Below, piece after piece: positions 31,176-40,236 of a stretch of 64,000 bases of DNA; the first letter of the stretch is position 1, and the number at the start of each line of letters is the position of its first letter. The translations under genes and the position numbers were made by a program. This stretch comes from Chloroflexota bacterium (lineage in GTDB: Bacteria; Chloroflexota; Dehalococcoidia; Lucifugimonadales; UBA3495). The DNA is taken from positions 1-64,000 of the forward strand of contig VXTR01000024.1 in assembly GCA_009837355.1 (NCBI GenBank). Reading direction: 5' to 3'. The notes beneath the pieces were generated by a model. That model had not been told where the DNA came from. It saw nothing but the letters and a program-made list of their open reading frames with translations, and searched no databases.

Positions 31176-33155
31176 ATGATCGCACCAATCGTGGCGGCGT
31201 TGCAGCAAGCCCTTAGCGCCATTGGAAACGAAAACCAAGACGGACGAGGCTACGCCTATCACTGCGGCGAAGCTGCGGGAATAGCCGCTGCTGCTGGTGT
31301 ATTCGGCATCAAAGCCCTGGAAATGTGTGATGACATATCAGGCGCTTACGAAGACGTTGATGTGGATTTCATGCGCTATATCCTGAGTGAAGCGTTGGAA
31401 CGTCCTGACAATGGCAACGAGCATTACGCCCGCACCCGGGACCCCGAAATTTACGCCCTTGAATTTGAGGCCGCATTACAGGAAGCGATGCGCGCCAAAC
31501 TAGAAGGAGACTTGGAACGCTACTCGCTGATGATTGGTTTCACGGTTGGCCTGATGTTCCAGCAACAGGGCCCGAGTTCTGGACCAGGAGAAGTGCGCGC
31601 CAGGATAATCGCCGCATACGAAACTAGTTCCGACGAAATTCTGCAGCAGGCTCAGGGACCCCTGGCCTTTGGCGCGCGTATGAGCGACCCAATGGGATTC
31701 ATGGGCAAGGAGAGAGCCGCCCGGTATTACGAGGAACGGGTGCGGACGATGCGCTGGGTGCAGAATTTCGGCTTGCGCCAAGCTCGTTCAACCGACGGAG
31801 CGGTGGCAATCCCGAACTCCTTGTCCATCAACTACCAGCTCACTCAACGGGATGGTGAGGAAAATCTGATGCCCGTTGAGGATGCCGAGGTAGGCTCGCT
31901 GGAAGGCGCCCCCGAAGCCGCTGCTTACGTCAACAGTGGAACCGCAAAGCATAAGGATGGCGACTACGACGGAGCCATTGCGGACTTTGACCGCGCCATC
32001 GCAATTGAGCCGGATAACGTCGAAGCCATCGTCAATCGAGCCGTCTGTAAGCAGAATAAGGACGACCGCCTTGGTGCAATCGCCGACTGGAACCGCGCTC
32101 TGCAACTCAAACCAGACGACGGTGGGTGGTACGTCAATCGAGGTATGGTCAAAGAAAACATTGGCGACTACGACGGTGCGCTCGCTGACTACAACCGCGC
32201 GGCCGAAGCAGAGCCGGACTACGAAGTGGCCTACATCGCCCGTGCCGGTGTCAAGACGAAACAAGGCGATTACGAAGGCGCGATTGCCGAATACGACCGA
32301 GTGATAGCGCTTTGGCCGGATAACGCGGCGGCTTTCGATGACCGGGGCCTGGCCAGGAGTCATCTAGGCGATTACGACGCGGCGATTGTCGACTTCAGTC
32401 GCGCCATTGAACTCCAACCGTCTAATGCAGGGTACCACTTGAACCGTGGCACCGCCAAAGCAAACGCAAAAGATTATCCCGGGGCGATCGCCGATTTCGC
32501 CCGGGCTGTTGAGCTTGACCCACGCCAGGCCGGCAACGCCGGCAACGCCGACGAAGCGGGGGCGACTGTCGTCAACACCATAGCGGACTCCCTTGAGGCT
32601 AGCCAGATGACAAATCAAGAACAATCCGAAAATCCGCCCCACCCAATCCACCACTGCTACTGGGTAGTCCCCGGCAAACTCCTCGCCGGCGAGTATCCCC
32701 GCAACGTTGATGAAGCGTCGTCGAAGGAAAAGTTGCGGTATCTTACTGATGCCGGCGTTTCAGCCTTCATCGACCTCACCGAGCCCAACGAACTCACCCA
32801 GCACGGTCCTTTGAAATCTTACGCTCACTTGCTCGAACTTCCGGCCCACCACCACCGGTTCGCCATCCGCGATCAAGGTGTGCCCGCATCCGAGGAGTTG
32901 ACCCGGCGAGTGCTGGACGCCATAGACGCCCACATCGCCGCCGGCGAGAGGGTGTACGTCCACTGCTGGGGCGGCGTCGGGCGTACCGGTACCATCATCG
33001 GTTGCTGGCTCGCCCGACACCACGAACCCGGCCACGCCGCGCTGGGGCGGCTTGCGAAACTGTGGCAGGAAAATCCCAAGTCCTGCACGCGCTGTTCGCC
33101 GGAAACGCCCGAACAGGTGCGGTATGTGCTGGAATGGGGCGAAAGCGACTCCTAA
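31176..33155 (+). CDS. Helical domain-TPR-dual-specificity phosphatase fusion
   Basis: The 659-residue protein has three parts. Residues 1-240 are an unrecognised helical domain. Residues about 249-452 form six 34-residue tetratricopeptide repeats (for example [20 protein letters not shown]). The C-terminal part, about 485-659, is a protein tyrosine/dual-specificity phosphatase with [12 protein letters not shown], in which Cys597 is the nucleophile and the Arg binds phosphate. An internal ATG at 32607 could give the phosphatase alone. GGAGAGGAG precedes the start. It is divergent from ARPP-1 and converges with the ADP-ribosylglycohydrolase, with a 4-bp overlap of the stops. The phosphatase-glycohydrolase-ARPP-1 set suggests a common ADP-ribose or phospho-substrate. 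Confidence 0.82.
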   Translation: MIAPIVAALQQALSAIGNENQDGRGYAYHCGEAAGIAAAAGVFGIKALEMCDDISGAYEDVDVDFMRYILSEALERPDNGNEHYARTRDPEIYALEFEAALQEAMRAKLEGDLERYSLMIGFTVGLMFQQQGPSSGPGEVRARIIAAYETSSDEILQQAQGPLAFGARMSDPMGFMGKERAARYYEERVRTMRWVQNFGLRQARSTDGAVAIPNSLSINYQLTQRDGEENLMPVEDAEVGSLEGAPEAAAYVNSGTAKHKDGDYDGAIADFDRAIAIEPDNVEAIVNRAVCKQNKDDRLGAIADWNRALQLKPDDGGWYVNRGMVKENIGDYDGALADYNRAAEAEPDYEVAYIARAGVKTKQGDYEGAIAEYDRVIALWPDNAAAFDDRGLARSHLGDYDAAIVDFSRAIELQPSNAGYHLNRGTAKANAKDYPGAIADFARAVELDPRQAGNAGNADEAGATVVNTIADSLEASQMTNQEQSENPPHPIHHCYWVVPGKLLAGEYPRNVDEASSKEKLRYLTDAGVSAFIDLTEPNELTQHGPLKSYAHLLELPAHHHRFAIRDQGVPASEELTRRVLDAIDAHIAAGERVYVHCWGGVGRTGTIIGCWLARHHEPGHAALGRLAKLWQENPKSCTRCSPETPEQVRYVLEWGESDS

Positions 33156-34129
33156 CCCCCGTGATCCCACAACTCATCGGCCAACTGTGCAATGAACTTG
33201 CCCATCGCGACGCGGTCCCGCCATTCCACCGGAATGCCGTCAACGCCGTAGTACGCTCCGGCAATCTGCCCATAAATCGCAGCGGTGGTATCGGTGTCGC
33301 AGCCCAGGTTCACCGCCAGCAGGCAGCCATCGCGGAAGTCGGTGGAGTGGTAAAACGCCCATAGCGCCGCCTCCAGCGACTTCACCACGTACCCGCTGCC
33401 GATAATCCCTGCCGGCGGCTTGCTGCGCGGACCCGCATCGGTCTCTATGATTTCCGACCGGGGCGCGTCGCGGAAGGAACCCGCCGCTATCTCGTCAATC
33501 TCGACGCACAAGGGCTGGCGTTCCCACAAACCGGAAACCGGCGAATACCGCGCGGATAATAAAGTATCCTTGTCCACGCCTTGAACCGCCCCAACCAGCA
33601 GCCCACCGAAGTAGCGGCAGGCGTCCACGCAGGTGGCGGCACCGTGGGTGGTGCGAGAACTCTCTCCGCTCATGCGAATCGCCAGCTCCGGGTCGGACGC
33701 GAAGAACAACGGCGCCGGCGCCAGCCGCATCAGGCTGCCATTGCCGGCCGATTTCGGGTTGGTAGAACCGGAAAAGGGTTCGCCGGTATCCCGATAGAGT
33801 CTCAAGGCGTCGCTCGTGGCGTTGCCGATGTCAAAACACTCTCCGGTGCTGCTGAGGTAGCCCTCCTTCCACCAACGGACGTAGCGGCTCATCTGGTCAG
33901 CAGCGTCAAAACCTCCACAGGCGATGAGGCTGCCGGCCAGGCACAGGGCCATCGACGTGTCATCCGTCCATTGACCCGGTTCCAGCGGCACACGGAACGG
34001 CCCTCCACCAGTCATATCGGTGACAGGAGGGAACGTGCCCGGCTTCTCGAACTCAACGGTAACGCCGACAGCGTCGCCAACGGCCAACCCTATCAGGGAA
34101 CCTTGATATCGTTGTTGCGTCGTAATCAT
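33152..34129 (-). CDS. ADP-ribosylglycohydrolase family protein
   Basis: The 325-residue protein has the full DraG/ARH signature. It includes [32 protein letters not shown] (metal-binding Asp-Asp), [23 protein letters not shown] and [22 protein letters not shown] with its DxDT metal site. Such enzymes remove ADP-ribose from proteins or nucleic acids. I choose ATG 34129, with AGGAG seven bases upstream; the frame is open to 34228. It converges on the TPR-phosphatase gene. With ARPP-1 it makes an association known between these families in other bacteria. Confidence 0.88.
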   Translation of the reverse strand: MITTQQRYQGSLIGLAVGDAVGVTVEFEKPGTFPPVTDMTGGGPFRVPLEPGQWTDDTSMALCLAGSLIACGGFDAADQMSRYVRWWKEGYLSSTGECFDIGNATSDALRLYRDTGEPFSGSTNPKSAGNGSLMRLAPAPLFFASDPELAIRMSGESSRTTHGAATCVDACRYFGGLLVGAVQGVDKDTLLSARYSPVSGLWERQPLCVEIDEIAAGSFRDAPRSEIIETDAGPRSKPPAGIIGSGYVVKSLEAALWAFYHSTDFRDGCLLAVNLGCDTDTTAAIYGQIAGAYYGVDGIPVEWRDRVAMGKFIAQLADELWDHGG

Positions 34130-34385
34130 CGGTTTCTCCTCGGTGTATTCCGCATCGAAAAATCCTCCTCCCTTTGTGAGAGAGAGCTGGAGCCGGCACC
34201 ACTTCATTGAACCGCCGTATCGCCTCAATTTGACGGCTCATCCGGCGTTAGAGTCCACGTACTCATTGACCTCACTCCCATTGGGCCGTAGACAACAGGG
34301 GGAGCAGCCGCCATTCCGCTGTTTTTCGTAGCCGGCCCGAGCGCGCGGAGGCGCATTTGGGACCCTGCCCGGTCAACGCCTCCGT

Positions 34386-36779
34386 CTATCCCATAGTTTT
34401 ACTCCTTTCCATCCGGTAACCCACGCGAGGTTCATTGAAGATGTAGGCAGGGTTGTCGGCAGGGTCGCCCAGCTTCCTGCGGAGATTCTTTACCACCCTA
34501 CGCACGGGCCCGGAGTGCCCGGGGTGACCCGGTCCCCACACTCGCTGCAGCAGGTTCTCGTGGGTCATCACACGTCCGGCGTTGGCAGAGAGCTGACACA
34601 GGAACCGGTATTCCAGGTCGGTTAGCCGAACTGGAATACCGGCAAGGTACACCCGCCGCTCGGCGTAATCGATCGTCAGGTCGCCCAGTACGTAGGGTTC
34701 GGACGGCGAATCCGGTTCCGGCCCGGTTTGCCTGCGTAAGGCCGTGTGGATTCTCGCCACGAGCTCCGTCGGCGAGAAGGGTTTCACGATATAGTCCTCG
34801 GCGCCGGCCTCCAGCGCTTTGGCAACGAGCTCGTCCCGGCCATAGGCTGAGATGAAGATCACTGGCAAGTCGCTCAGAGCAGGGATATTCTCCAGGAGCT
34901 CTATCCCGTCCGTCCCGGGCAGCATCAGGTCGAGCAGCACCAGGTGGGGCCTTTCTGTCTCCATCAGTTGCTCTACCCCATCGGGGTCGGCGGTTACGGT
35001 GGCGGCGAATCCCGCCTCCGTCAGTGTGTCCCGGACGTACCTGAGCGATTGCGGGTCGTCGTCGACTACCAAGACGCGGGTACGTCTCCCCCTTGACTGG
35101 CGCGGCCGACCGGGGGCCTGGGAGCGGTCTTCCGACACGTCGTGCCCAGCGTCTCCAACAACGGGCAGGATGAAGGAGAACCGCGCGCCCTTGTTGGGTC
35201 CCTCGCTCTCCGCCCAGATCCGGCCGCCGTGGGCTTCCACTATTCCCTTGCAAATCGCCAGCCCCACGCCGGATCCCGCGATACCGTCAGGATCCTTTTC
35301 GTCAATGCGGGAGTGCTTCCTGAAAAGGTGCGGCAGTCGGTCGGTAGGCACGCCCACGCCTTCGTCGGCAACGGAAAAGGCGACGTGGACGCCGTCCCTC
35401 CTCGCGCTCGCCGTGATTACTGAGGACTCGGGCGAGTGTTTGGCGGCGTTGTTCAAGAGGTTGACCAGGACCTGCATAATGCGCCGCGGGTCCGCCATAA
35501 CCTGAGGCAGGTCGATCTCCATATCGACGTATATGCTGTGGTGGCCGCCCCCGCTCAGGAAAGCGTTCCTGGCCCGGTCCACCAGGACCGCCGGCTCGGA
35601 GGCCTCCGGGGACGTCGATAGGGTGCCCGTCTCGATGCGCGCCACGTCCAGCAGGTCGGTGATCAGGCTGCGCATCTGTTCCACCTGATCGTCGATGATG
35701 CGGTGGAATTGGAGGACCTCGGCCGGGTCCAGCGAGTCGCCCGATGAGATGAGGGTGGCGGCCGAGCCTTTGATGGCAGTGAGCGGGGTACGCAACTCGT
35801 GACTTACCATCGTCAGGAACTCCGCGCGCAGCCGCTCCAGTTCCTCCAGCGGCGTCATATCCTGGAAGGTAACCACCACCGATTCCACCTCACTCCCTTC
35901 CGAACGGATGGAAGTGACGTTCATCAGCGCCGTGATCGAGCGGCCGCCGGGCGCCAGGAGGACGACCTCCTCCAGCCGCACATTCTCACCCCACCTGCTC
36001 GCCTCCGCTATTGGAAACTCCTCCAGGGGCACCTCGCGCCCGTCGCCGCGCCGCACGGTCATGCCCCGGAGCAGGTCTTCCGGAAGTTGGTCCGGAGTCC
36101 GCAGCAGGTCAAATATCCTCCTGGTCTCCCGGTTGTAGGACACTGGACGCCTGGCTCTGGTGTCGAACACGACGACTGCCACCGGAGAGGTGTCCACCAG
36201 CGCTTGCAGGTCAGCCCTGGCCCGCTGCTCCTCACGGTGCTGCCAGGCATTGGAGATCACCAACGCTGCCTGGGAGGCAAACATCACCAGAGTTTCCTCG
36301 TCCTCCTCGGTAAATTCCCGTCCACCCTCCTTCTCTCCCAGGTAAATGCCCCCGATTCGATCGTCCCGGTGCTGGACCGGCGCCCCCAGGTAAGAAAGGG
36401 CCGGGCTGACGGGCATGGGCGGATTGAGTTCGGGCAAGCCAAGGGACCGCATATGAGCCTGAAGGTCCCTCAGCCTGGTGGGGGCGGATATCGTGGTGAG
36501 GTACCGGAACATCTCTACCCCACCGGGCACGCGGGCAAGCCACCGGTCATCCTCGGCGGACATACCCGAGGAAAGGTAGTCCTGGATCTGGCCCGAATCG
36601 TCGAGAATGATGAGAACGCCGTAGCGGGCTTCAGTCAGGGCTCGGGCACTGTCCAGTGCACCCTGTAGCACCGTCTCCAGATCCAGGCTCTCGTTGATGC
36701 GCAGGCTGGCCTCGCTGAGCCTGGACAGCCGCTCCCGCAATGCCGCGTTCTCTCTTCCGAGTTCCTCGGACGACCTCAT
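34386..36779 (-). CDS. One-piece histidine kinase-response regulator with winged-helix output
   Basis: The 797-residue protein runs in order: N-terminal coiled helix, GAF domain (about 30-190), PAS domain (about 195-310), and HisKA with FLTMVSHELRTPL (His327). The HATPase has LLNNAAKHS, VADEGVGVP and GSGVGLAICKGIVEAHGG. A linker leads to a receiver (RTRVLVVDDDP ... LVLLDLMLPG, Asp617, lysine in VKPFSP) and an OmpR-type winged helix (PYVLGDLTIDYAERRV ... RVGYRMERS). Fusing sensor kinase, receiver and DNA-binding output makes a complete phosphorelay in one chain. No membrane helices are present, so the GAF/PAS domains sense cytoplasmic signals. A paralogue is at 46631. Start 36779 follows AGGGGG. 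Confidence 0.88.
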   Translation of the reverse strand: MRSSEELGRENAALRERLSRLSEASLRINESLDLETVLQGALDSARALTEARYGVLIILDDSGQIQDYLSSGMSAEDDRWLARVPGGVEMFRYLTTISAPTRLRDLQAHMRSLGLPELNPPMPVSPALSYLGAPVQHRDDRIGGIYLGEKEGGREFTEEDEETLVMFASQAALVISNAWQHREEQRARADLQALVDTSPVAVVVFDTRARRPVSYNRETRRIFDLLRTPDQLPEDLLRGMTVRRGDGREVPLEEFPIAEASRWGENVRLEEVVLLAPGGRSITALMNVTSIRSEGSEVESVVVTFQDMTPLEELERLRAEFLTMVSHELRTPLTAIKGSAATLISSGDSLDPAEVLQFHRIIDDQVEQMRSLITDLLDVARIETGTLSTSPEASEPAVLVDRARNAFLSGGGHHSIYVDMEIDLPQVMADPRRIMQVLVNLLNNAAKHSPESSVITASARRDGVHVAFSVADEGVGVPTDRLPHLFRKHSRIDEKDPDGIAGSGVGLAICKGIVEAHGGRIWAESEGPNKGARFSFILPVVGDAGHDVSEDRSQAPGRPRQSRGRRTRVLVVDDDPQSLRYVRDTLTEAGFAATVTADPDGVEQLMETERPHLVLLDLMLPGTDGIELLENIPALSDLPVIFISAYGRDELVAKALEAGAEDYIVKPFSPTELVARIHTALRRQTGPEPDSPSEPYVLGDLTIDYAERRVYLAGIPVRLTDLEYRFLCQLSANAGRVMTHENLLQRVWGPGHPGHSGPVRRVVKNLRRKLGDPADNPAYIFNEPRVGYRMERSKTMG

Positions 36780-37019
36780 GTCACCCCCTGGGCATATTTG
36801 CTTCACGGTGGCATCTCCACCGTCGTGCCTAGAGTCAAACTCTGAGCCTGATTTCAGGATGTCTGACCTTTATCCGCCCGGACGTGGCACCATAGCAGAA
36901 AACACACAAAAAAGACACGCATAAATCCTTTGCAGCACACACATACCGCACATCTATCCGTATAGCATTGAGGGCTGACGGGCATGGGAAGGCTGAACTC
37001 GGACAAGGGAGGACTTCAA

Positions 37020-37514
37020 TTGGCGCTACCGATTGCCATGAAGCAAGGTGCAGTACGCCGCATACTGCTGGCGGCAGCCATTGGGCTGCTGTTGACGTTG
37101 GCCTGCGGGACGGAGATGGCGGACAAATCGGATCCGCCGCGCTACGCGCAGGCCCTGGTCAATGAAGCGGTGGAACGATACGAGAGAGACGGGCGCGACA
37201 AGACGCTGGCCTACTACAACAGCCAGGCCAGCCAAGACGGAGAATGGTACGTTTTCGTCTATGACGACACCGGCGAGATAATCGCTCGCTTTGACCGTAA
37301 GTTTGTCGGGCAAAATTTCAACCGGGAGCTGCGTGAGGACAGCAATGGATACGCTTACGGGCCGGAAATGCTGACCGCAACCGAATCCGGCAAGTGGGTG
37401 AGCTACGTTTTTGAAAATCCGGGCGCCAACAATGCGCTGACTCCGAAACACACGTGGACCGTCAGAAGGGACGACTTGTTCTTTGGCGCCGGCTGGTACG
37501 AGGGCATCAAATAA
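37020..37514 (+). CDS. Cache-like domain lipoprotein
   Basis: The 164-residue protein has a signal segment and lipobox (LLLTLACG). A single Cache-like sensory domain follows: AQALVNEAVERYERDGRDKTLAYYN, then DGEWYVFVYDDTGEIIARFDR, GYAYGPEMLTATESGKWVSYVF and DDLFFGAGWYEGIK. TTG 37020 is chosen because GGGAGGA ends six bases before it; ATG 36984 or ATG 37038 are alternatives. The domain is normally the extracellular part of a receptor, but here it is a free lipoprotein. It must signal through a partner, possibly the kinase divergently encoded upstream. Paralogues lie at 45963, 49066 and, in part, 41675. Confidence 0.72.
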   Translation: MALPIAMKQGAVRRILLAAAIGLLLTLACGTEMADKSDPPRYAQALVNEAVERYERDGRDKTLAYYNSQASQDGEWYVFVYDDTGEIIARFDRKFVGQNFNRELREDSNGYAYGPEMLTATESGKWVSYVFENPGANNALTPKHTWTVRRDDLFFGAGWYEGIK

Positions 37515-37520
37515 CGATAT

Positions 37521-38336
37521 GTGGCAATGTGGAATATCGAACGCACTGGCCCATTTGACACGTTTGATAAGACCGACAGGATGACGGCTTCGCGGGACCA
37601 TCGGGTCTTGGTTTCGACCCTGCTGGGGGTGGCGGCGGTGTCCTGGCTGGGGCTTTGGCTGTGGGAGCGGTTAGGAGCTGGCCACGCGCACGGTCATGGC
37701 CAATCCTGGGACACCGCATCGTTCCTGCTATTCACAGCAGGGTGGGTCTTGATGACTTCAGCCATGATGCTTCCCACTGCTATCCCGCTGGTCGCCATAT
37801 TTCGGAGGTTGACCAGACGACGAAAAGACGGAGCTTGGCTGACTCTGCTGCTGGTTCTCGGGTATATGGCGGTGTGGTCCGTATTCGGCGCGGCGGCTTG
37901 GGCGGGGGATCTCGCGGTGCACAGGCTCGTGAACGCGCTGGACTGGCTGACCGCTAACGCGTGGGCGGTCAGCGCGACAGTGCTCTTGGCCGCAGGGGTG
38001 TACCAGTTTACGCCGTGGAAATACGCCTGCCTGGACCGATGCAGGGCTCCCTTGGGTTTTATCACCCGGCGCTGGACCGGGCGCGGGAGCCGGGAAATTC
38101 AGTCCCTGCGCGTTGGGTTAGACCACGGCGCGTGGTGCGTCGGCTGTTGCTGGTCCCTGATGCTGGTGATGTTCGCCGTGGGGTTGGGCAGCGTCCTGTG
38201 GATGCTTGCGCTGGGCGTGGTCATGGTGATTGAGAAGAACTTGCCGGGAGGTCGACGACTGACCACTCCCGTGGGAATCGTGCTAGTCGTCGTCGGCTTG
38301 ACGACCACAGCACAAGGATATTTTGGGAGTTTGTGA
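37521..38336 (+). CDS. DUF2182 family membrane protein
   Basis: The 271-residue protein has six or seven membrane helices and the DUF2182 hallmarks: TASFLLFTAGWVLMTSAMMLPTA, GVYQFTPWKYACLDRCRAP and GLDHGAWCVGCCWSLMLVMF. A histidine-rich loop (GHAHGHG) near the N terminus and conserved cysteines point to metal handling. The family has been proposed to bind copper or other metals, without firm proof. It precedes a DUF1326 gene by 22 bp, a pairing common in bacteria. The start is GTG 37521, or ATG 37527 two codons later. Confidence 0.82.
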   Translation: MAMWNIERTGPFDTFDKTDRMTASRDHRVLVSTLLGVAAVSWLGLWLWERLGAGHAHGHGQSWDTASFLLFTAGWVLMTSAMMLPTAIPLVAIFRRLTRRRKDGAWLTLLLVLGYMAVWSVFGAAAWAGDLAVHRLVNALDWLTANAWAVSATVLLAAGVYQFTPWKYACLDRCRAPLGFITRRWTGRGSREIQSLRVGLDHGAWCVGCCWSLMLVMFAVGLGSVLWMLALGVVMVIEKNLPGGRRLTTPVGIVLVVVGLTTTAQGYFGSL

Positions 38337-38358
38337 ACCACCACAAAGGAGGAGAGAG

Positions 38359-38961
38359 ATGTCATACAGGCTTGAAGGTCAACTGCTGGAAGTCTGCGAC
38401 TGCAAGGTCCTGTGCCCGTGCTGGATTGGCGAAGATCCGGACAACGGCACGTGCGACTCGGTGGTCGCTTACCTCATCGAACGAGGGGAGATCCAGGGTA
38501 TAGACGTGTCCGGGATGGCGCTGGCGCAACTGCTCCACATACCGGGTAACGTGTTGGACGGCGAGTATCGCTGTGTGCTGATCCTTGACGACCGGGCGAC
38601 CCTCGAACAGCAGAACGCGTTGACGAAGGCATGGAACGGGGAACTGGGCGGCGCCTTGGAGGAGATGGCCGAACTGGTCGGAACTCTGGTGGAGGTGCGG
38701 GCCGAGCCCATGGAATGTTCCGTGGTCGAAGGCCGAGGCATACTTCGCATCGGCAACGCGGTGTCGGCGGACATGGAGCCTTACCGCGGACCCGACGGCG
38801 AGGTAACCACGCTGAACGACAGCATCCACACCACTATTCCGGGAAGCCCGGCCTACGTTTCCCGGGCGACTCACTGGACGGCCCTGGAGCCTCAACTCGG
38901 CTGGAACATCAGCTTGGAAAACCACAACGCCATCCAGGGCGCGTTCCGCTTCGAGGGCTGA
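38359..38961 (+). CDS. DUF1326 family protein
   Basis: The 200-residue protein begins MSYRLEGQLLEVCDCKVLCPCWIGEDPDNGTCDSVVAY, the cysteine-rich start (EVCxCxxxCPC) that defines DUF1326. It continues with IPGNVLDGEYRCVLILDDRA and a C-terminal beta-rich half. Genes of this family regularly follow DUF2182, as here, suggesting joint metal binding or redox work. AAAGGAGGAGAG lies just before the ATG at 38359. A strong terminator hairpin follows the stop. Confidence 0.85.
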   Translation: MSYRLEGQLLEVCDCKVLCPCWIGEDPDNGTCDSVVAYLIERGEIQGIDVSGMALAQLLHIPGNVLDGEYRCVLILDDRATLEQQNALTKAWNGELGGALEEMAELVGTLVEVRAEPMECSVVEGRGILRIGNAVSADMEPYRGPDGEVTTLNDSIHTTIPGSPAYVSRATHWTALEPQLGWNISLENHNAIQGAFRFEG

Positions 38962-39003
38962 CATCAGCTCCCAAGTAGCCGCAAGGTTACAATTGCTACC
39001 TGG

Positions 39004-39037
39004 GCAGAAGGAGGAACTACCCCGTTCCTCCTTCTGC
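39004..39037 (+). terminator. Terminator-like hairpin after DUF1326
   Basis: GCAGAAGGAGGAAC pairs perfectly with GTTCCTCCTTCTGC (14 bp) around a TACCCC loop, 42 bp after the stop. The T-run is weak. Confidence 0.6.
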
Positions 39038-39129
39038 CTTAGTGGTCTTCTGGTCCGGCGTGTGGAAACGGCTCCTGCCTGCACTCGCTTTCGACTCCCG
39101 TTGCTCCGTCTCTGACGCCGGAGAGTATT

Positions 39130-39149
39130 CATATAGAGGTTCGTATAAT
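39130..39149 (+). promoter_or_regulatory. CATATR-N8-TAYAAT element, copy 1
   Basis: CATATA (39130-39135) is followed after 8 bp by a perfect TATAAT (39144-39149). Spacing and bases match three other copies in the window. It is upstream of the collagen-like gene and a remnant of a surface-protein gene. An 8-bp inverted repeat GCGATAGT/ACTATCGC (39154-39161, 39193-39200) follows. Confidence 0.45.
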
Positions 39150-39284
39150 AGGGGCGATAGTTATTATGTGCATCATATGTATTTACGAATACACTATCGC
39201 TACCAATGGCGGGGTGTAAAAGGTGATTGCTATGAAACAAGCCCGGACCACGTTGACCGGGGCTTCATTCCGCCCCATGGGCGC

Positions 39285-39329
39285 GGCAACGACTGCTGGA
39301 ACCAGGTGATTTGGTCAGCCTCCCAGTGA
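39285..39329 (+). pseudogene. Remnant of a surface-protein C terminus
   Basis: The frame ending at TGA 39329 reads GNDCWNQVIWSASQ, clearly related to the last residues of the large surface protein at 57114 (GGDCWNLVIW). The DNA around it also matches the stretch before the second collagen-like gene. A longer related gene has probably been lost here. Confidence 0.5.
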
Positions 39330-39353
39330 ACCGAACGCCGGAACCGGCGGAAA

Positions 39354-39385
39354 GCCTGGCCCCGTTGTAGGCGACGGGGCCGGGC
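39354..39385 (+). promoter_or_regulatory. Leader hairpin before the collagen-like gene
   Basis: GCCTGGCCCCGT pairs with ACGGGGCCGGGC (12 bp, one G-U) around an 8-base loop, shortly before the ribosome site CAGGAG. It could be a terminator of upstream transcription or a leader structure. Confidence 0.4.
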
Positions 39386-39410
39386 AGAACCACAACAGGA
39401 GCAAATCGTT

Positions 39411-40115
39411 ATGGGAAGATACGGAATTTTGGCGACGGCATTGATTGCCCTGATGTTGGCGCTGCCCCTGGGGTTGGTTGCGGCCCAGGACGGTGGGACG
39501 GCGTCCAGTCCGAACATACCGCCCGCGTTCATCTTCGGCACTGCCACCATTGACGGCATTCCGGTGCCCGAAGGCACCATGGTCGTGGCCATGGCCGGGG
39601 AAACGAGGCTGGACTCGACGATGGCCATGGTCGGCGGCAAGTTCCAGCTGGAACTGCCACAGCCCCCCGCTGGGGATAACATGGTGTCGTTCACGGTTGG
39701 CGACCGTACGTGCAGCTGGCAGTACGAGTGGATGTCCGGCGGTCGGGAAATGATCGAGTTGAATGCCGATCTCAGGGCCATGATTGAGGAGATCCCGCCG
39801 GGACCTGCCGGCGTTGAAGGGCCTTCCGGAATACCCGGACCAACCGGCGCCGACGGTACGGATGGCGCCGCGGGGCCTGCTGGCCCGGCCGGTCCGATGG
39901 GTTCGGTGGGACCCGAGGGCCCGGCCGGCGCCGACGGGGGCCAGGGCGCCCAAGGCGTAGCCGGACCCGCCGGGCCTCCGGGTTCTAACGGCGCAGTGGG
40001 CCCCGCGGGTCCGTCCAGTCCTATGGGCGTCGTTGCGCTGATAGTGGCCATCGTGGCCGCCATTATCGCAGTGGCCGCCATCATCATGACCCGGCCTCTC
40101 ACCCGCACCATGTAA
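39411..40115 (+). CDS. Collagen-like surface protein
   Basis: The 234-residue protein has a signal peptide (residues 1-26, ending LVAAQ). A beta-rich domain of about 90 residues follows ([20 protein letters not shown] ... [12 protein letters not shown]). Next is a collagen-like Gly-X-Y region (about 128-200, for example [19 protein letters not shown]) and a C-terminal membrane helix ([20 protein letters not shown]). It would be displayed on the cell surface, anchored at its C terminus. A paralogue is at 57241, with the same domains and even similar upstream DNA. The role may be adhesion or matrix formation, inferred only. Confidence 0.78.
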   Translation: MGRYGILATALIALMLALPLGLVAAQDGGTASSPNIPPAFIFGTATIDGIPVPEGTMVVAMAGETRLDSTMAMVGGKFQLELPQPPAGDNMVSFTVGDRTCSWQYEWMSGGREMIELNADLRAMIEEIPPGPAGVEGPSGIPGPTGADGTDGAAGPAGPAGPMGSVGPEGPAGADGGQGAQGVAGPAGPPGSNGAVGPAGPSSPMGVVALIVAIVAAIIAVAAIIMTRPLTRTM

Positions 40116-40163
40116 CGCCCGAAGCAGTCCGCTGACCTGTCCGTTTCCTACCCGGGCCGGTCG

Positions 40164-40202
40164 GCGAGAGGCTTCCGCCGGCACACCGCGGGGGCCTTTC
40201 GC
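40164..40202 (+). terminator. Hairpin after the collagen-like gene
   Basis: GCGAGAGGC pairs with GCCTTTCGC (9 bp, one G-U) with a 21-base loop, followed by AAAATT. It is a possible terminator 48 bp after the stop. Confidence 0.35.
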
Positions 40203-40236
40203 AAAATTACTCTTTCCGAACCTTTGAGGTGTAATC

